Shown: positions 1 to 10,014, counted from the first letter of the stretch. The stretch: DNA of 64,000 nt from Microbacterium sp. 67-17 (GCF_001898325.1 NZ_MKTR01000014.1:219662-283661), one strand, 5' to 3'. Notes: generated from the sequence alone by a model not told the origin. Program-made: numbers and translations.

Positions 1-1
1 T

Positions 2-3000
2 CTGGATGCAGCGAGCGTCGGGTTGTCGTACATCTACGCCGACAGCGATGACCGGGCCTCCGATGTACCGCTGACCGTCGAGCCTGGAACGGTGATCGAC
101 GCTGGCGAGACGATCGTGCTCTGGCTGAGCTACACCACCTCGACAGTCGACAGCTTCGCGAAGAGCGTGGACGACTTCCGTTCCCACTTCGCCGCGACCC
201 AGCCGGAGAGCGACTACGACGTCGTCCGAGTAACCGGACAGTCGGGCATGGCCAACGGCGGCGGCCGCGGTGTGCGTCTGACCGCCGCGGGTGCCGAGGT
301 TGCGCGTGCGTTCGTTCCCGTCGGCGCGGTGAGCACCGACCTGAGTGTGCACTTCCGAGTTCCGGCATCCGGGACCTCTGCGGCAGTCCTGTCGACCCTT
401 GCAGTGCCCACCCCGGGCGTGGTCGTTCCCGAGGCGCTCGTGGCGGAGGCGCCCGAGCCCGTCGTCGAGATCGAGCCCCGCGACCTGATCATTACCGAGT
501 TCGCGCCCGACAACGAGGGCACTGATCGCTGGGAGTACGTCGAGGTCTACAACACCACTGATCACGACATCGACCTCACTGCCACGAACACGACTGTCGT
601 CTACGACTACGTGTCCAGCTCCAAGGCTCTTGCGTTCCCCGCGGGAAGTGTCATCCCCGCTGGTAAGGCAGCGGTGCTGTGGCTCCAGTATTCGCCGAAC
701 ACCGACGGCTCCACCGCTGACGGCTTCCGCGCGTTCTACAACGCCGACGCCGATCTCACCGTCATCCCGATCACCGGTCAGTCGGGGTTCGCGAACGGCG
801 GTGGCCGCGGCATCCGTCTGGTCTCGGGCGAGACCGTCATCACCGAGGCCTGGTACGCAGCCGGGGAGGTCGGCAGCGGCACGAGTGTCGACTATCGCCT
901 CCCCACGCGGCTCACCGAAACGATGATGGCCGTGCTCGCGACCACCGTGGCGCCGACACCGGGCGTCATCCCGGCCGACACGCTCGTTCCTGCGCCCTTC
1001 GCCCCGAAGCCCGACGCCGACCTCGTGACGGCGCCGCTGCAGATCACCGAGGTGGCTCCCGACACCGCGAACGTCGGCGGGTCCGACGCGTATGAGTTCA
1101 TCGAGGTCTACAACGCCACGAGCACGCCCATCGACTTCTCCGACTACACCCTGAAATACCTGTACCCGCTGGCCGATCTCACCAACTCGTCGACGACCCT
1201 GTGGCCCGCGACAGTTCGGGACGCGATCATCCGTGCGGGCGGCACGATCGTCTTCTGGATCAAGAACGGCGCGAACGACGCGCTCACCGCCGCGGACTTC
1301 AACGCGCACTTTGGAAGCTCCCTCATCGCCGATGAGAGCCTGTTCGAGATCCGGTCGGGCGGGATGTCGAACTCCGCCGCTCGCGGGCTCGAGATCACCA
1401 CCAACACCGGCTTCACCGTCAACCGCGCGTACTACAACCTCGGCGGCGTGGACGATACGACCGCCGATCAGCCCATTCAGTACGCCGTCAATCACGACGA
1501 TCTGACCCTGCAGACGAAGCTCGGCACCGCGGCCGCGACACCGGGAGCCATCGCCCCTGAGCAGGTCGACGACGGACTGATGATCGTGCCCGCAGACACC
1601 GCGGCTCCCGAGATCACCGACCAGACAGCATCCGAGATCACCCCGGGCACCGACTTCGAGATCGCTGCCCAGGCGACCGACGACATCCAGGTCAAGACCC
1701 TCTCGATCGCTGTCCGCAGCAACCTCGACGCCGAGCCGATCCGCCACGAGATCGTCTCGGACGGCGGGGATCGCTACGTCCTACCGATCGCCGCCGCCGA
1801 CCTCACCGGCAAGCGCTGGTTCGAGTACACCGTGGTCGCCAGCGACGGCACGAACGAGACAGTCGTGGGGCCGGTGCGGGTCGCCCTCGCCGGCGTCGAC
1901 ACGTCGCCGGTGCGCCTGAACGTGACCGACGAGCAGTGGCTGCGCGGCGAGGTGGATCTGATCGCCGGCGGCGACACCTACCCCGCCGAGGTCGAGGTCA
2001 GCATCGACGGTGACCCTGTCACGGCGAGGCCTCAGCTGGAGGCTGCACCGGTCTTCGCGTTCGAAGCGAGCGGCGTCGACACGTTCTTCCGCAACGGCGT
2101 GAAGGTCGGGGACGACATCCTGCACATCTTCGACGACGGCATCTACTCGGGCTGGGACACGATCTCGACCGCGGTTGCGCTGGACTACGTCACCGCTGGC
2201 CAGAGTGTGACCGTCAGTGTGTGGGCCGGCACCAAGGCGGCCCCCGAGATCAACCTTGACGAGAACAACGACGACTTCTCGATCAAGGGGCTGCGGCTGA
2301 TCCTGCCCGACGGCCGCACACTGACGCCGACCGGCTACGACGATCCGACAGCCGTGCTCGCGATGGGCGACAGTGCCGGCAAGTACGACTACTACGACGC
2401 GACGTTCACCATCCCGGCTGATGCCGCCACGGCCGTCAGCTACGCCTGGGACACCACCGCTGTGACCGACGGTGAGCACCTCGTCTCGGCATCCGACGGC
2501 GGTACCGAGGTCGACGCGCAGGTCCGTGTCGACAACACCCGGCCCGAGGTCAGCACCGATCTCGAGGCCGACAAGCTCTACCAGGGCGCGTTCACGATCG
2601 ATGCGCAGGCCAGCGACCTCGGCTCCGGCCTCGTCTCGGTGGAGACGACCCTCGACGGTCGCGCCATTGCACTGCCGTACGAGACCTCGTCACTGACGCT
2701 CGCCGAGGGCGACCACGAGGTCGTCATCACCGCGACGGATGCCGCAGGCAACGTCACCGAGCGGGTCATCGGATTCCGCACCCCCGTCGAACACCCCGCC
2801 GTCACGCTCGTGTCGCCGGCTGACGGCGCGAGCCTTCGGCAGGGCTCGGTGACGCTCGAGGCCCGGGCCGTCGACCCCACCGGCGACCTCCTCGACGTGA
2901 CCTTCGCCGAAGGGCGGGCGCTGAGCGTCGGTGACGGTGTCACCGCAGCGTCCGGCACGGTCGGTATCGCCGACACGACAGACCGCTCGGGGGCGCGAGA

Positions 3001-5038
3001 CCTCACGGCCGACGAAGCCGCCCAGCTCGGCACATTCGACGGCGAGGCGCTGGTCGAGGCATCCGACACCGCGTTCCCTTACCATCTGTTCGACGCGGCG
3101 GTGCCCGCCGACGCCGGGGCCGACGCCCGCGTCCGGGTGCACTGGGAGGGTTCGGCCAACGCCAACGCCAAGCTGCTGCTCTACGCGCTCGGCGTCGACG
3201 GCGCGTGGGATGAGCTCGATCGCGTTGTTACAACGGCCGGCGTCACGAAGGATGACGTCACGACGGTCAGTCTTGACGCCGTCGTGCCGGTCGCCGACTA
3301 TGCCGTGGGCGGCTCGGTGCGACTGCTCGTCCAGCACTCCGAAGGGTTCGCAGGCGAGAACCTGTCATCGCGCGAGAGCGAGATCGAGCCACGCAACCCC
3401 GAGGACACGCCCCGTTCGGAATACGACTTCACGCTCGCTGTCGAGTCGGACACGCAGTACTACAACGAGGAGTTCCACCAGCACCAGACCGCGATCCACG
3501 ACTATCTGCTGGGCGAGCGGTCTGACCTCAACCTGCAGTACCTGTTCCACACGGGCGACATCGTCGACGACTACGACCAGCTGTGGCAGTGGAACTACGC
3601 CGACCCCGAGTACCAGAAGCTCGACGACGCGGCGCTGCCGTACGGCGTGCTTGCAGGCAACCACGACGTCGGCCACAAGGAGGTCGACTACACCAACTAC
3701 GGCACCTACTTCGGCGCTGACCGCTATCAGGCAAACCCCTGGTGGGGTGGTGACTACGAGAACAACCGCGGCCACTACGACCTCATCACCGCCGGCGGCA
3801 TCGACTTCCTCATGCTCTACATGGGCTGGGGCCCCGGTGACGACGAGATCGCGTGGATGAACGAGGTTCTCGCGCAGTACCCCGAGCGGATCGTGGTGCT
3901 GAACCTGCACGAGTACATGTTGACCACGGGAGGCCTCGGGCCGATCCCGCAGCGGATCTACGACGAGGTCATCGCCACCAACCCCAACGTGCGGATGGTG
4001 TTCTCGGGGCACTACCACGATGCCTACACGCGTATCGACGGCTTCGACGACGACGGTGACGGGGTGGATGACCGCCAGGTCTACCAGGTGCTCTTTGACT
4101 ACCAGGGCCTCGCCGAGGGGGGACTTGGCTACCTCCGCCTGCTGCACTTCGACAACGAGAGCCAGAAGATCATCGCCCGGACGTACTCGCCCTCGCTCGA
4201 CGACTACGACGCCGATGACCCCTCGCTCGCGGCCGAGCACCAGGAGTTCACGATGCCGTATGCCGCTCTCGGCATCCATCCTGCTCAGAAGGTCCTGCGC
4301 ACCGACGGAGTTCGAGTCGACATCCTGACCTCGCACGAGATCGGTGCGGTCAGCGGCGTCGAAAGCGGCTCGACAACGTCGGTGACGTGGGATGCCACGC
4401 CCGGCGAGTACGGCTGGTACGCGTCGTCGGTCGACCCCTATGGGGCTGCCGCCGACTCGGAGGTTCGCGCCCTCACCGTGCTCGCAGACTCGGGCCCGGG
4501 CGGCGGCGACAACCCCGGCGGTGGTGACAACCAGGGCGGTGGTGACAACCCCGGCGGTGGTGACAACCCCGGCGGTGGTGACGGCTCCGGTGTGCCGACG
4601 GAGAACACGGTTCCCGTGAGCGTCGCGGACCTCGACCCGTCGCTCGAAGGCGTCATCGCCCCGTCGGGGACGCTGCGCGTCGGCGACCCGATCACCATCT
4701 CGGTGCCGGGCCACGACGGCGAGTGGGTCCAGGTCTGGCTCCACTCCACGCCGACCCTGATCTCAGGCTGGACGAAGGTTGCTGGCGGCACCGTGACGGC
4801 AACCGTTCCGGCATCCGTGCCCGCGGGTACCCACACGCTCGTCGTGCAGAACAGCAGCGGGGTGATCGGGTGGGCGACGGTCACCGTGCAGGGCGCAACC
4901 GGCCAGGCGGTGCTCAGCGATGGTGTCATGGCGCAGACGGGTGCCGACGGACTGCCGCTCGGGATCGTCGCGGTCATCGCGTTCCTGGCGATCCTTGCTG
5001 GCGCGGGGATCGTGGTTCGCCGCCGCATCGCCGCCTGA
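2..5038 (+). CDS. Large surface protein: lamin-tail domains plus metallophosphoesterase (5'-partial)
   Basis: The frame is open to the window edge, so the N-terminus and signal peptide lie outside; a TTG at 23 is only the first in-frame start inside. Numbering from 23, three lamin-tail (LTD) units can be seen: a partial first one, about 152-320 (ITEFAPDN, WEYVEVYN) and about 335-520 (ITEVAPDT, YEFIEVYN). Bacterial Ig-like segments follow. A calcineurin-like phosphoesterase spans about 1133-1400, with SDTQ, GDIVDD near 1178, GNHDV near 1212 and GHYHD near 1329 as metal-binding motifs. A GGGDN-repeat linker (about 1493-1523) leads to a beta-type domain, then MAQTG near 1636, a hydrophobic helix and an RRR tail. 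That end resembles an LAxTG-type (class E) sortase signal. I infer a cell-wall-attached extracellular phosphoesterase; the substrate is unknown. Confidence 0.85.
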   Translation: MDAASVGLSYIYADSDDRASDVPLTVEPGTVIDAGETIVLWLSYTTSTVDSFAKSVDDFRSHFAATQPESDYDVVRVTGQSGMANGGGRGVRLTAAGAEVARAFVPVGAVSTDLSVHFRVPASGTSAAVLSTLAVPTPGVVVPEALVAEAPEPVVEIEPRDLIITEFAPDNEGTDRWEYVEVYNTTDHDIDLTATNTTVVYDYVSSSKALAFPAGSVIPAGKAAVLWLQYSPNTDGSTADGFRAFYNADADLTVIPITGQSGFANGGGRGIRLVSGETVITEAWYAAGEVGSGTSVDYRLPTRLTETMMAVLATTVAPTPGVIPADTLVPAPFAPKPDADLVTAPLQITEVAPDTANVGGSDAYEFIEVYNATSTPIDFSDYTLKYLYPLADLTNSSTTLWPATVRDAIIRAGGTIVFWIKNGANDALTAADFNAHFGSSLIADESLFEIRSGGMSNSAARGLEITTNTGFTVNRAYYNLGGVDDTTADQPIQYAVNHDDLTLQTKLGTAAATPGAIAPEQVDDGLMIVPADTAAPEITDQTASEITPGTDFEIAAQATDDIQVKTLSIAVRSNLDAEPIRHEIVSDGGDRYVLPIAAADLTGKRWFEYTVVASDGTNETVVGPVRVALAGVDTSPVRLNVTDEQWLRGEVDLIAGGDTYPAEVEVSIDGDPVTARPQLEAAPVFAFEASGVDTFFRNGVKVGDDILHIFDDGIYSGWDTISTAVALDYVTAGQSVTVSVWAGTKAAPEINLDENNDDFSIKGLRLILPDGRTLTPTGYDDPTAVLAMGDSAGKYDYYDATFTIPADAATAVSYAWDTTAVTDGEHLVSASDGGTEVDAQVRVDNTRPEVSTDLEADKLYQGAFTIDAQASDLGSGLVSVETTLDGRAIALPYETSSLTLAEGDHEVVITATDAAGNVTERVIGFRTPVEHPAVTLVSPADGASLRQGSVTLEARAVDPTGDLLDVTFAEGRALSVGDGVTAASGTVGIADTTDRSGARDLTADEAAQLGTFDGEALVEASDTAFPYHLFDAAVPADAGADARVRVHWEGSANANAKLLLYALGVDGAWDELDRVVTTAGVTKDDVTTVSLDAVVPVADYAVGGSVRLLVQHSEGFAGENLSSRESEIEPRNPEDTPRSEYDFTLAVESDTQYYNEEFHQHQTAIHDYLLGERSDLNLQYLFHTGDIVDDYDQLWQWNYADPEYQKLDDAALPYGVLAGNHDVGHKEVDYTNYGTYFGADRYQANPWWGGDYENNRGHYDLITAGGIDFLMLYMGWGPGDDEIAWMNEVLAQYPERIVVLNLHEYMLTTGGLGPIPQRIYDEVIATNPNVRMVFSGHYHDAYTRIDGFDDDGDGVDDRQVYQVLFDYQGLAEGGLGYLRLLHFDNESQKIIARTYSPSLDDYDADDPSLAAEHQEFTMPYAALGIHPAQKVLRTDGVRVDILTSHEIGAVSGVESGSTTSVTWDATPGEYGWYASSVDPYGAAADSEVRALTVLADSGPGGGDNPGGGDNQGGGDNPGGGDNPGGGDGSGVPTENTVPVSVADLDPSLEGVIAPSGTLRVGDPITISVPGHDGEWVQVWLHSTPTLISGWTKVAGGTVTATVPASVPAGTHTLVVQNSSGVIGWATVTVQGATGQAVLSDGVMAQTGADGLPLGIVAVIAFLAILAGAGIVVRRRIAA

Positions 5039-5071
5039 TTGGCGCGGACGTCTCATACCGGCCAGCGGTAG

Positions 5072-5099
5072 GGTGGCGGATGCTGCGGCATCCGTCACC
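5072..5099. other. Hairpin between surface-protein gene and acpS
   Basis: GGTG and CACC arms enclose CGGATGC-TGCG-GCATCCG. The stem is strong but has no T-tract. It lies 34 nt after the stop of the surface protein and 21 nt before acpS, so it could be a terminator or part of the acpS leader. Confidence 0.4.
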
Positions 5100-5120
5100 G
5101 CCGCCGGCTGAGGAGAGTCC

Positions 5121-5507
5121 ATGATCGTCGGGATCGGCGTCGACCTTGTCGACATCGAACGCTTCGAACGGACGATAGCGCGCACCCCGAAGCTGCTCGT
5201 TCGACTGTTTTCACCAGCCGAACGGATGCTGAAACCGCGGTCTCTGGCCGCGCGCTACGCGGCGAAGGAAGCGCTCATCAAAGCGCTCGGCGGGTCGGAC
5301 GGTGTGCACTGGACCGAGATCGAGGTGACTCCCGAGGCATCCGGTCGACCGTGGTTCACCCTCACGGGTTCGACCGCCGACGTCGTCGCCGCCCGGTCGA
5401 TCACGACCCTGCACCTGTCGATGTCCCACGACGCGCACCTGGCCACCGCCTACGTCGTCGCGGAGTCTGCCCAGGGACGCGGCATTGCCGAGGAGGGAGC
5501 GGCATGA
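5121..5507 (+). CDS. acpS: Holo-[acyl-carrier-protein] synthase
   Basis: This protein of 128 residues transfers 4'-phosphopantetheine from CoA to the serine of acyl carrier protein in the cytoplasm, activating fatty-acid synthesis. The N-terminal GIGVDLVDIERFE carries the Mg-binding Asp of the family, and the second signature (RYAAKEALIKALG, about residues 49-61) carries the Glu and Lys of the CoA/Mg site. Length is normal for AcpS. A Shine-Dalgarno GGAGAG sits 4-5 nt before the ATG at 5121, which fixes the start. The stop overlaps the alr start as ATGA, so it heads the alr-tsaE operon. Assignment is secure. Confidence 0.95.
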   Translation: MIVGIGVDLVDIERFERTIARTPKLLVRLFSPAERMLKPRSLAARYAAKEALIKALGGSDGVHWTEIEVTPEASGRPWFTLTGSTADVVAARSITTLHLSMSHDAHLATAYVVAESAQGRGIAEEGAA

Positions 5508-6643
5508 GCGTCATGCCCGGGTCGAGGTTGCCCGAGGGGATGCTGCGCGAGGCATCCGTCGACGTCGCTGCGATCGCGGCGAATGTGCAGCACCTGCGAC
5601 GGATGACCAACTCCGAGGTCATCGCTGTCGTGAAGGCCGACGGGTATGGCCACGGTGCGACCCGGTCAGCCGTCGCGGCTCTGGCGGGCGGTGCGACCCG
5701 GATCGGTGTCTCGGACATCACCGAGGCACTTGCTCTGCGCCGTGCGGGGATAACCGCCCCGATCCTCGCGTGGCTGCACGCGCCGGGTACGTCGTTCCGC
5801 GACGCAGCGCACGCCGGGATCGAACTGGGCATTTCGAGCTTCGACCAGTTGCAGCAGGCCGCCGGCGCGGCATCCGTCGACCGGCCCGTCGGCGTGCATC
5901 TGAAACTCGAGACCGGACTCGGTCGCAACGGCATCGCACCGGCTGATTACGGGGTCGTCTTCGCCGAAGCCGCGCGGCTCGAGCGCATCGGCAAGCTGTG
6001 GGTGATCGGACTGTTCAGCCACCTCTCGAACACGAGCGACGACGATGACCGGGCGGCGCTGCGGGTGTTCCTGGATGCCGCGGGCTCGGCGGCCGCGGTC
6101 GGTCTCGCGCCCCCGCTTCGCCACCTCGCCGCCACCCACGCCGCCATCGCTCTGCCCGAAACACGGCTCGGGTGCGTGCGGCTGGGCATCGGGATCTACG
6201 GCCTCTCGCCGTTCGCCGACCGCACGTCGGCAGACCTGGGCCTGCGGCCCGCCATGACGCTGCGGGCGGCGGTCGCCGCGGTGCGCCGCGTGGATGCCGG
6301 ACACGGCGTCTCATACGGGTACCAGCACCGCACTGAACGCGAGAGCACCCTCGCGCTCATCCCGATCGGGTACGCCGATGGGGTCCCGCGAAACGCGTCC
6401 GGGCGCGGGCCGGTCTGGATCGGCGGCAAGCCCTTCGCGGTGGCCGGCCGCATCGCCATGGACCAGTTCGTCGTCGACGTCGGCGACCACCCGGTCGCGG
6501 TGGGTGACGAGGCTGTGCTGTTCGGCGACCCCACCCTCGGTGTTCCGTCCGCCGACGACTGGGCCCGCGCCGCCGACACGATCAACTACGAGATCGTCAC
6601 TCGGATCGGTCCGCGCGTGCCCCGGCGGCAGGTGTCATCGTGA
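5504..6643 (+). CDS. alr: Alanine racemase
   Basis: A PLP-dependent enzyme of 379 residues that interconverts L- and D-alanine for peptidoglycan. The PLP lysine is in VVKADGYGHG (about residues 43-52), and the second catalytic base, Tyr, is in HGVSYGYQH near residue 270. An N-terminal TIM barrel is followed by a C-terminal beta domain with AMDQFVVDVG. The ATG at 5504 overlaps the acpS stop (ATGA); longer in-frame starts back to 5351 would lie inside acpS and are rejected. The downstream tsaE start overlaps the alr stop as GTGA, so acpS, alr and tsaE appear translationally coupled. Confidence 0.95.
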   Translation: MSVMPGSRLPEGMLREASVDVAAIAANVQHLRRMTNSEVIAVVKADGYGHGATRSAVAALAGGATRIGVSDITEALALRRAGITAPILAWLHAPGTSFRDAAHAGIELGISSFDQLQQAAGAASVDRPVGVHLKLETGLGRNGIAPADYGVVFAEAARLERIGKLWVIGLFSHLSNTSDDDDRAALRVFLDAAGSAAAVGLAPPLRHLAATHAAIALPETRLGCVRLGIGIYGLSPFADRTSADLGLRPAMTLRAAVAAVRRVDAGHGVSYGYQHRTERESTLALIPIGYADGVPRNASGRGPVWIGGKPFAVAGRIAMDQFVVDVGDHPVAVGDEAVLFGDPTLGVPSADDWARAADTINYEIVTRIGPRVPRRQVSS

Positions 6644-7146
6644 GCGGCCTCGATTCCCTGATCGGCGAGCGCGAGATCACGAGCCCCGCCGACATGCACG
6701 CCCTCGGGGTGCAGATGGGGCGGATGCTGCGTCCGGGCGACCTCGTTGTGCTCACCGGCGTCCTGGGTGCAGGCAAGACGACCCTCACGCGCGGGATCGG
6801 CGAGGGACTCGGCGTGCGCGGCCCGATCCAGAGCCCGACCTTCGTGCTTGCCCGCACGCATCCCTCTCTCGTCGGCGGCGCGCCGCTGGTGCACGTGGAT
6901 GCCTACCGCCTGGGCTCCGCCGCCGAACTCGACGATCTCGACATCGACTACGACGGATCGGTTGTGGTCGTCGAGTGGGGGCGCGGAATGGTCTCGGGCC
7001 TGCGCGATCACTGGTGGGATGTCGAGATGCAGCGCGAGTGGCACGGCACCGGCGTCGACACCGCCTGTGGCACGTACTCCCGTGCCACGGAAGATCTCGC
7101 CGCCGATGCGCCGCGCCTGGTCAGCATCCGTCGCGAACCATCCTGA
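6640..7146 (+). CDS. tsaE: tRNA t6A biosynthesis ATPase TsaE
   Basis: A P-loop ATPase of 168 residues that works with TsaB and TsaD in making N6-threonylcarbamoyladenosine at A37 of ANN-decoding tRNAs. Walker A is GVLGAGKTTLTRG, about residues 41-53, followed by the family motif SPTFVLARTH. The VHVDAYRL stretch and the VVVEWG strand match the Walker B region of YjeE/TsaE proteins. The GTG start overlaps the alr stop. The C-terminus is slightly extended compared with E. coli TsaE. Its place directly before tsaB, rimI and tsaD supports the call. A gap of 162 nt separates it from tsaB, where a new promoter is predicted. Confidence 0.93.
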   Translation: MSGLDSLIGEREITSPADMHALGVQMGRMLRPGDLVVLTGVLGAGKTTLTRGIGEGLGVRGPIQSPTFVLARTHPSLVGGAPLVHVDAYRLGSAAELDDLDIDYDGSVVVVEWGRGMVSGLRDHWWDVEMQREWHGTGVDTACGTYSRATEDLAADAPRLVSIRREPS

Positions 7147-7296
7147 TCCGCGACGCTCCCGAGGGAGCCGGGCTCGCACCCGGTCGACCCGGACCGATTG
7201 CAGGATGAACCGGGTGCCACGAGGACAAAGCACGCGGGCTCCGGCGGTTGAGCCTGTACACGGCACACGTCAGGCGTTCGCGGGTTCGGGCCCGGA

Positions 7297-7302
7297 TACC
7301 CT
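7297..7302 (+). promoter_or_regulatory. -10 box TACCCT, predicted leaderless start of tsaB
   Basis: TACCCT lies exactly 6 nt before the GTG of tsaB. The intervening GGAGGG could alternatively act as a Shine-Dalgarno, although it abuts the start codon. Confidence 0.5.
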
Positions 7303-7308
7303 GGAGGG

Positions 7309-7998
7309 GTGATTCTCGGCATCGATACCTCGGTCGGCACCGCAGTCGCGGTCGTCGAGGCCGATGGCGTGGTGCTCGCCGAAGCCTCGAGCGCGAACCC
7401 CCTCGGACACGCCGAGGTCATCGGCGACCTGCTGCGGGCTGCCCTGGGCGCGGCGCGCGCTGACGCCCCCGTCGGGCACGCCGGCGCCGGCACCCCGGGC
7501 GCGCCGGCGCAGATCACCGCGGTAGCTGCGGGAATGGGTCCCGGGCCCTTCACCGGATTGCGCGTCGGCATCGCCGCAGCCCGCACTTTCGCGCTCGGGC
7601 GCGGCGTCCCCGTGGTCCCGGTGGTCAGCCACGACGCTGCGGCCCTCGGCATCCTGCTCGATCAGGCCCTTCTCGGCGAGACGGAAGCCGGCCGCTTCGC
7701 GATCGTCACCGACGCCCGTCGCCGCGAATTCGCCTACACGGTCTACGAGGGGATGGATGACGACGGCCTGCCGATCCGGGTCACCGAACCAGCCCTCACC
7801 CCCCGCGACGCGATCGATACCGTGCTCGCCGGGTTCGGCGCCGAGCGGCGCGACACGACGGCAGTTTCGGCGGCGATGGTCGCGCTGGTGGCCGCGCGGG
7901 CGCTGGCAGCGGGGCGTGAGGTCGGCCCCCGTGATGCGCTGTACCTGCGCTCGCCGGATGTCACCCTCCCCGCCGGGCCGAAGAAGGTGGGCGTATGA
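7309..7998 (+). CDS. tsaB: tRNA t6A biosynthesis protein TsaB
   Basis: An ASKHA-fold, non-catalytic partner of TsaD (229 residues; YeaZ family) that forms the heterodimer core of the threonylcarbamoyl transferase. [16 protein letters not shown] at the N-terminus is the phosphate-1 loop of the fold; [21 protein letters not shown] (about 73-93) is the most diagnostic motif of TsaB. The GTG start was chosen because conserved sequence begins immediately. The stop overlaps the rimI start (ATGA), and rimI and tsaD follow, the usual actinobacterial order. Confidence 0.95.
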   Translation: MILGIDTSVGTAVAVVEADGVVLAEASSANPLGHAEVIGDLLRAALGAARADAPVGHAGAGTPGAPAQITAVAAGMGPGPFTGLRVGIAAARTFALGRGVPVVPVVSHDAAALGILLDQALLGETEAGRFAIVTDARRREFAYTVYEGMDDDGLPIRVTEPALTPRDAIDTVLAGFGAERRDTTAVSAAMVALVAARALAAGREVGPRDALYLRSPDVTLPAGPKKVGV

Positions 7999-8513
7999 GC
8001 ATCCGCCTCGCTTCTGCCGACGACCTCGCCGCGATCATGGCGATCGAGCGGACCTCGTTTCCGACAGACGCCTGGTCAGAGGCGATGATGGCCGGCGAAC
8101 TCGCGTCGCCGCACGGTTCGTACCTCGTGGTCGAAGAGGCGGGTCGCATCATCGGCTACGGCGGCGTCCGCGCGGTGAGCGGGGCAGCGGATGCCGACAT
8201 CCAGACCATCGCCCTCGATGCTGGCGTGCGCGGCGCGGGACGTGGACGGATGCTGCTCGCCGCGCTTCTCGAACGCGCCCGCGGGGCCGGCGCGCGGACC
8301 GTATTCCTCGAGGTGCGCGCCGACAACCCGGTGGCCCAGGGCCTGTATCGGCGCGAGGGCTTCATCGAGACCGGACGCCGGCCGCGGTATTACCAGCCCG
8401 ACGACGTGGACGCGATCATCATGCAGCTCGATCTGGTGGGTTGGGATGCCGCCCGGCAGGAGGCCAGCGGTACCGAGCCCGCAGCCGCGGCATCCGGGGG
8501 AGTGTGCACGTGA
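7995..8513 (+). CDS. rimI: Ribosomal-protein S18-alanine N-acetyltransferase family protein
   Basis: A GNAT acetyltransferase of 172 residues. The acetyl-CoA pyrophosphate loop is seen as [11 protein letters not shown] (about residues 77-87), followed by [21 protein letters not shown], the typical RimI C-terminal half with the Asn and Tyr of the catalytic pocket (about 104-124). A C-terminal tail of roughly 25 residues rich in Ala and Glu lies beyond the domain. The start overlaps the tsaB stop and the stop overlaps tsaD (GTGA). RimI acetylates S18 in E. coli; other actinobacterial RimI proteins may be less specific, so the substrate is inferred from the family. Confidence 0.9.
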   Translation: MSIRLASADDLAAIMAIERTSFPTDAWSEAMMAGELASPHGSYLVVEEAGRIIGYGGVRAVSGAADADIQTIALDAGVRGAGRGRMLLAALLERARGAGARTVFLEVRADNPVAQGLYRREGFIETGRRPRYYQPDDVDAIIMQLDLVGWDAARQEASGTEPAAAASGGVCT

Positions 8514-9610
8514 GCGCCGCCGAACCGCTCGTCCTCGGGATCGAGACCAGTTGCGACGAGACCGGCATCGGCATCGTGCGCGGCCGCACCCTGCTCTCGA
8601 ACACGATCGCCTCGAGTATGGACGAACACGCCCGGTACGGCGGGGTCGTCCCCGAGGTCGCCGCGCGAGCCCACCTCGAAGCCCTGCAGCCGACGATCGA
8701 GACGGCGCTTGCCGAAGCCCAGGTCTCCCTCGCCGAGATCGACGCGGTCGCGGTGACGTCCGGACCGGGGCTCGCGGGGGCGCTCATGGTCGGCGTCGGC
8801 GCCGCGAAAGCGCTCGCCGTCGCGCTCGACAAACCCCTCTACGCCGTCAACCACCTCGTGGGCCACATCGCCGCCGACCTTCTCGACGCCGAGGCGGAGC
8901 CCCTGGAGTACCCGACGATCGCGCTGCTGGTCTCGGGTGGGCATACGTCGCTCCTGCTCGTGCGCGATCTCACGAGCGATGTCGAACTGCTCGGCGAGAC
9001 CGTGGATGACGCCGCCGGCGAGGCCTTCGACAAGATCGCGCGTATCCTCGGCCTGCCCTACCCGGGAGGGCCCGAGATCGATCGGGCAGCGGCATCCGGA
9101 TCTGACGGCCTCGGCGGCACGAGGGCCGGCGACCCGAATGCGATTCGCTTCCCGCGGGGGCTTTCGCGCGCGAGCGACCTCGCCGAGCACCGGTACGACT
9201 TCTCGTTCTCGGGCCTGAAGACCGCCGTCGCACGCTGGGTCGAGCAGCAGGATGCCGCGGGCCAGCCGGTCTCGACAGCGGATGTCGCGGCATCCTTCCG
9301 CGAAGCCGTCGTCGACGTGCTCGTGACCAAGGCGCTCGCCGCCTGCGCTGACTACGGCGTGCCGCGGCTGCTGCTGGGCGGCGGGGTCATCGCGAACCGG
9401 CGGCTGCGCGAGGTCGCCCTCGAGCGCGCGGAAGCGGCAGGGGTGACCGTGCGGATTCCGCCGCTGTCGCTGTGCACCGATAACGGGGCGATGATCGCGG
9501 CGCTTGCCTCGGAACTGATCATGGCCGGGCGTACCCCGTCGACGATGGCCTTCGGTGCCGACTCGACGCTGCCGATCACCGACATCCAGGTCGCGGGGGA
9601 GGTGGGATGA
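8510..9610 (+). CDS. tsaD: tRNA N6-adenosine threonylcarbamoyltransferase TsaD
   Basis: Catalytic subunit (366 residues) that transfers threonylcarbamoyl from its AMP ester to A37 of tRNA. The iron-binding HLVGH (HxxxH) is near residue 118, LVSGGHTSL follows near 142, and [16 protein letters not shown] and the PGGP loop are all intact. The GTG at 8510 overlaps the rimI stop; upstream in-frame starts lie inside tsaB and rimI and are discarded. The last codon overlaps the next gene as ATGA. Length and motifs are normal for bacterial TsaD (Gcp). Confidence 0.96.
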   Translation: MSAAEPLVLGIETSCDETGIGIVRGRTLLSNTIASSMDEHARYGGVVPEVAARAHLEALQPTIETALAEAQVSLAEIDAVAVTSGPGLAGALMVGVGAAKALAVALDKPLYAVNHLVGHIAADLLDAEAEPLEYPTIALLVSGGHTSLLLVRDLTSDVELLGETVDDAAGEAFDKIARILGLPYPGGPEIDRAAASGSDGLGGTRAGDPNAIRFPRGLSRASDLAEHRYDFSFSGLKTAVARWVEQQDAAGQPVSTADVAASFREAVVDVLVTKALAACADYGVPRLLLGGGVIANRRLREVALERAEAAGVTVRIPPLSLCTDNGAMIAALASELIMAGRTPSTMAFGADSTLPITDIQVAGEVG

Positions 9611-9975
9611 CTGATCGTTCTCGAGGGTTCTCACGGTTCCCGACGGCGCCGGTCGAGGTGCCGACGACCCTCAGTGGCCCCGACTTGTCGTCGGATCGTC
9701 CCGGATGGGAGCCGGATGCTGGACCGGTTGAAGCAACGAGCTTCGACCGCGGGTTCGCCGGTTGGGCCCTCGGGTTCGCGATCGTGGGTCTTGCCGTCTC
9801 GCTGTTCGTGGGATGGGGCTTTGTCATCGGGATCGTCGCGATCGTGGCGGGCATCATGGCGCTGCGGCATCCGCGCGACAGCAGGCGCGTCGCGGTGTGG
9901 GCGATCGTGCTCGCCGGCGTATCCATCCTCTACAGCGCCGGCTGGCTCCTCTACGCCTGGACCGTGCTCACCTGA
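9607..9975 (+). CDS. Small membrane protein, DUF4190-like
   Basis: A protein of 122 residues with a charged N-terminal half of about 50 residues and two predicted membrane segments: about 56-83 ([20 protein letters not shown] and following) and about 98-118. Between them [21 protein letters not shown] resembles the inter-helix loop of DUF4190-type proteins. The start overlaps the tsaD stop (ATGA), so it is the last gene of the operon. A hairpin follows directly. No enzymatic motif is visible and the role is unknown. Confidence 0.75.
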   Translation: MTDRSRGFSRFPTAPVEVPTTLSGPDLSSDRPGWEPDAGPVEATSFDRGFAGWALGFAIVGLAVSLFVGWGFVIGIVAIVAGIMALRHPRDSRRVAVWAIVLAGVSILYSAGWLLYAWTVLT

Positions 9976-9978
9976 CCT

Positions 9979-10002
9979 GACCGCACGTCGTGGGCTGCGG
10001 TC
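9979..10002 (+). terminator. Hairpin after the tsa operon
   Basis: GACCGCA and TGCGGTC form a 7-bp stem around a 10-nt loop starting 4 nt after the stop at 9975. There is no T-run, as is common for actinobacterial terminators. Confidence 0.45.
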
Positions 10003-10014
10003 CGGCGTGCGCCG

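Noticed and set aside
4499-4590. Regular repeats at the surface-protein linker, first considered as a CRISPR-like array
   Set aside because: The 15-nt periodicity encodes GGGDN(P/Q) in frame; it is a protein linker. No CRISPR array was seen anywhere in the window.
3365-4744. Minus-strand open frame opposite the phosphoesterase domain
   Set aside because: Val/Glu-rich shadow of the GGGDN linker and catalytic domain; no start signals.
7147-7308. Possible tRNA between tsaE and tsaB
   Set aside because: GGTTC- and GCACCCGG-like arms are present but no acceptor stem or proper T-loop can be drawn on either strand.
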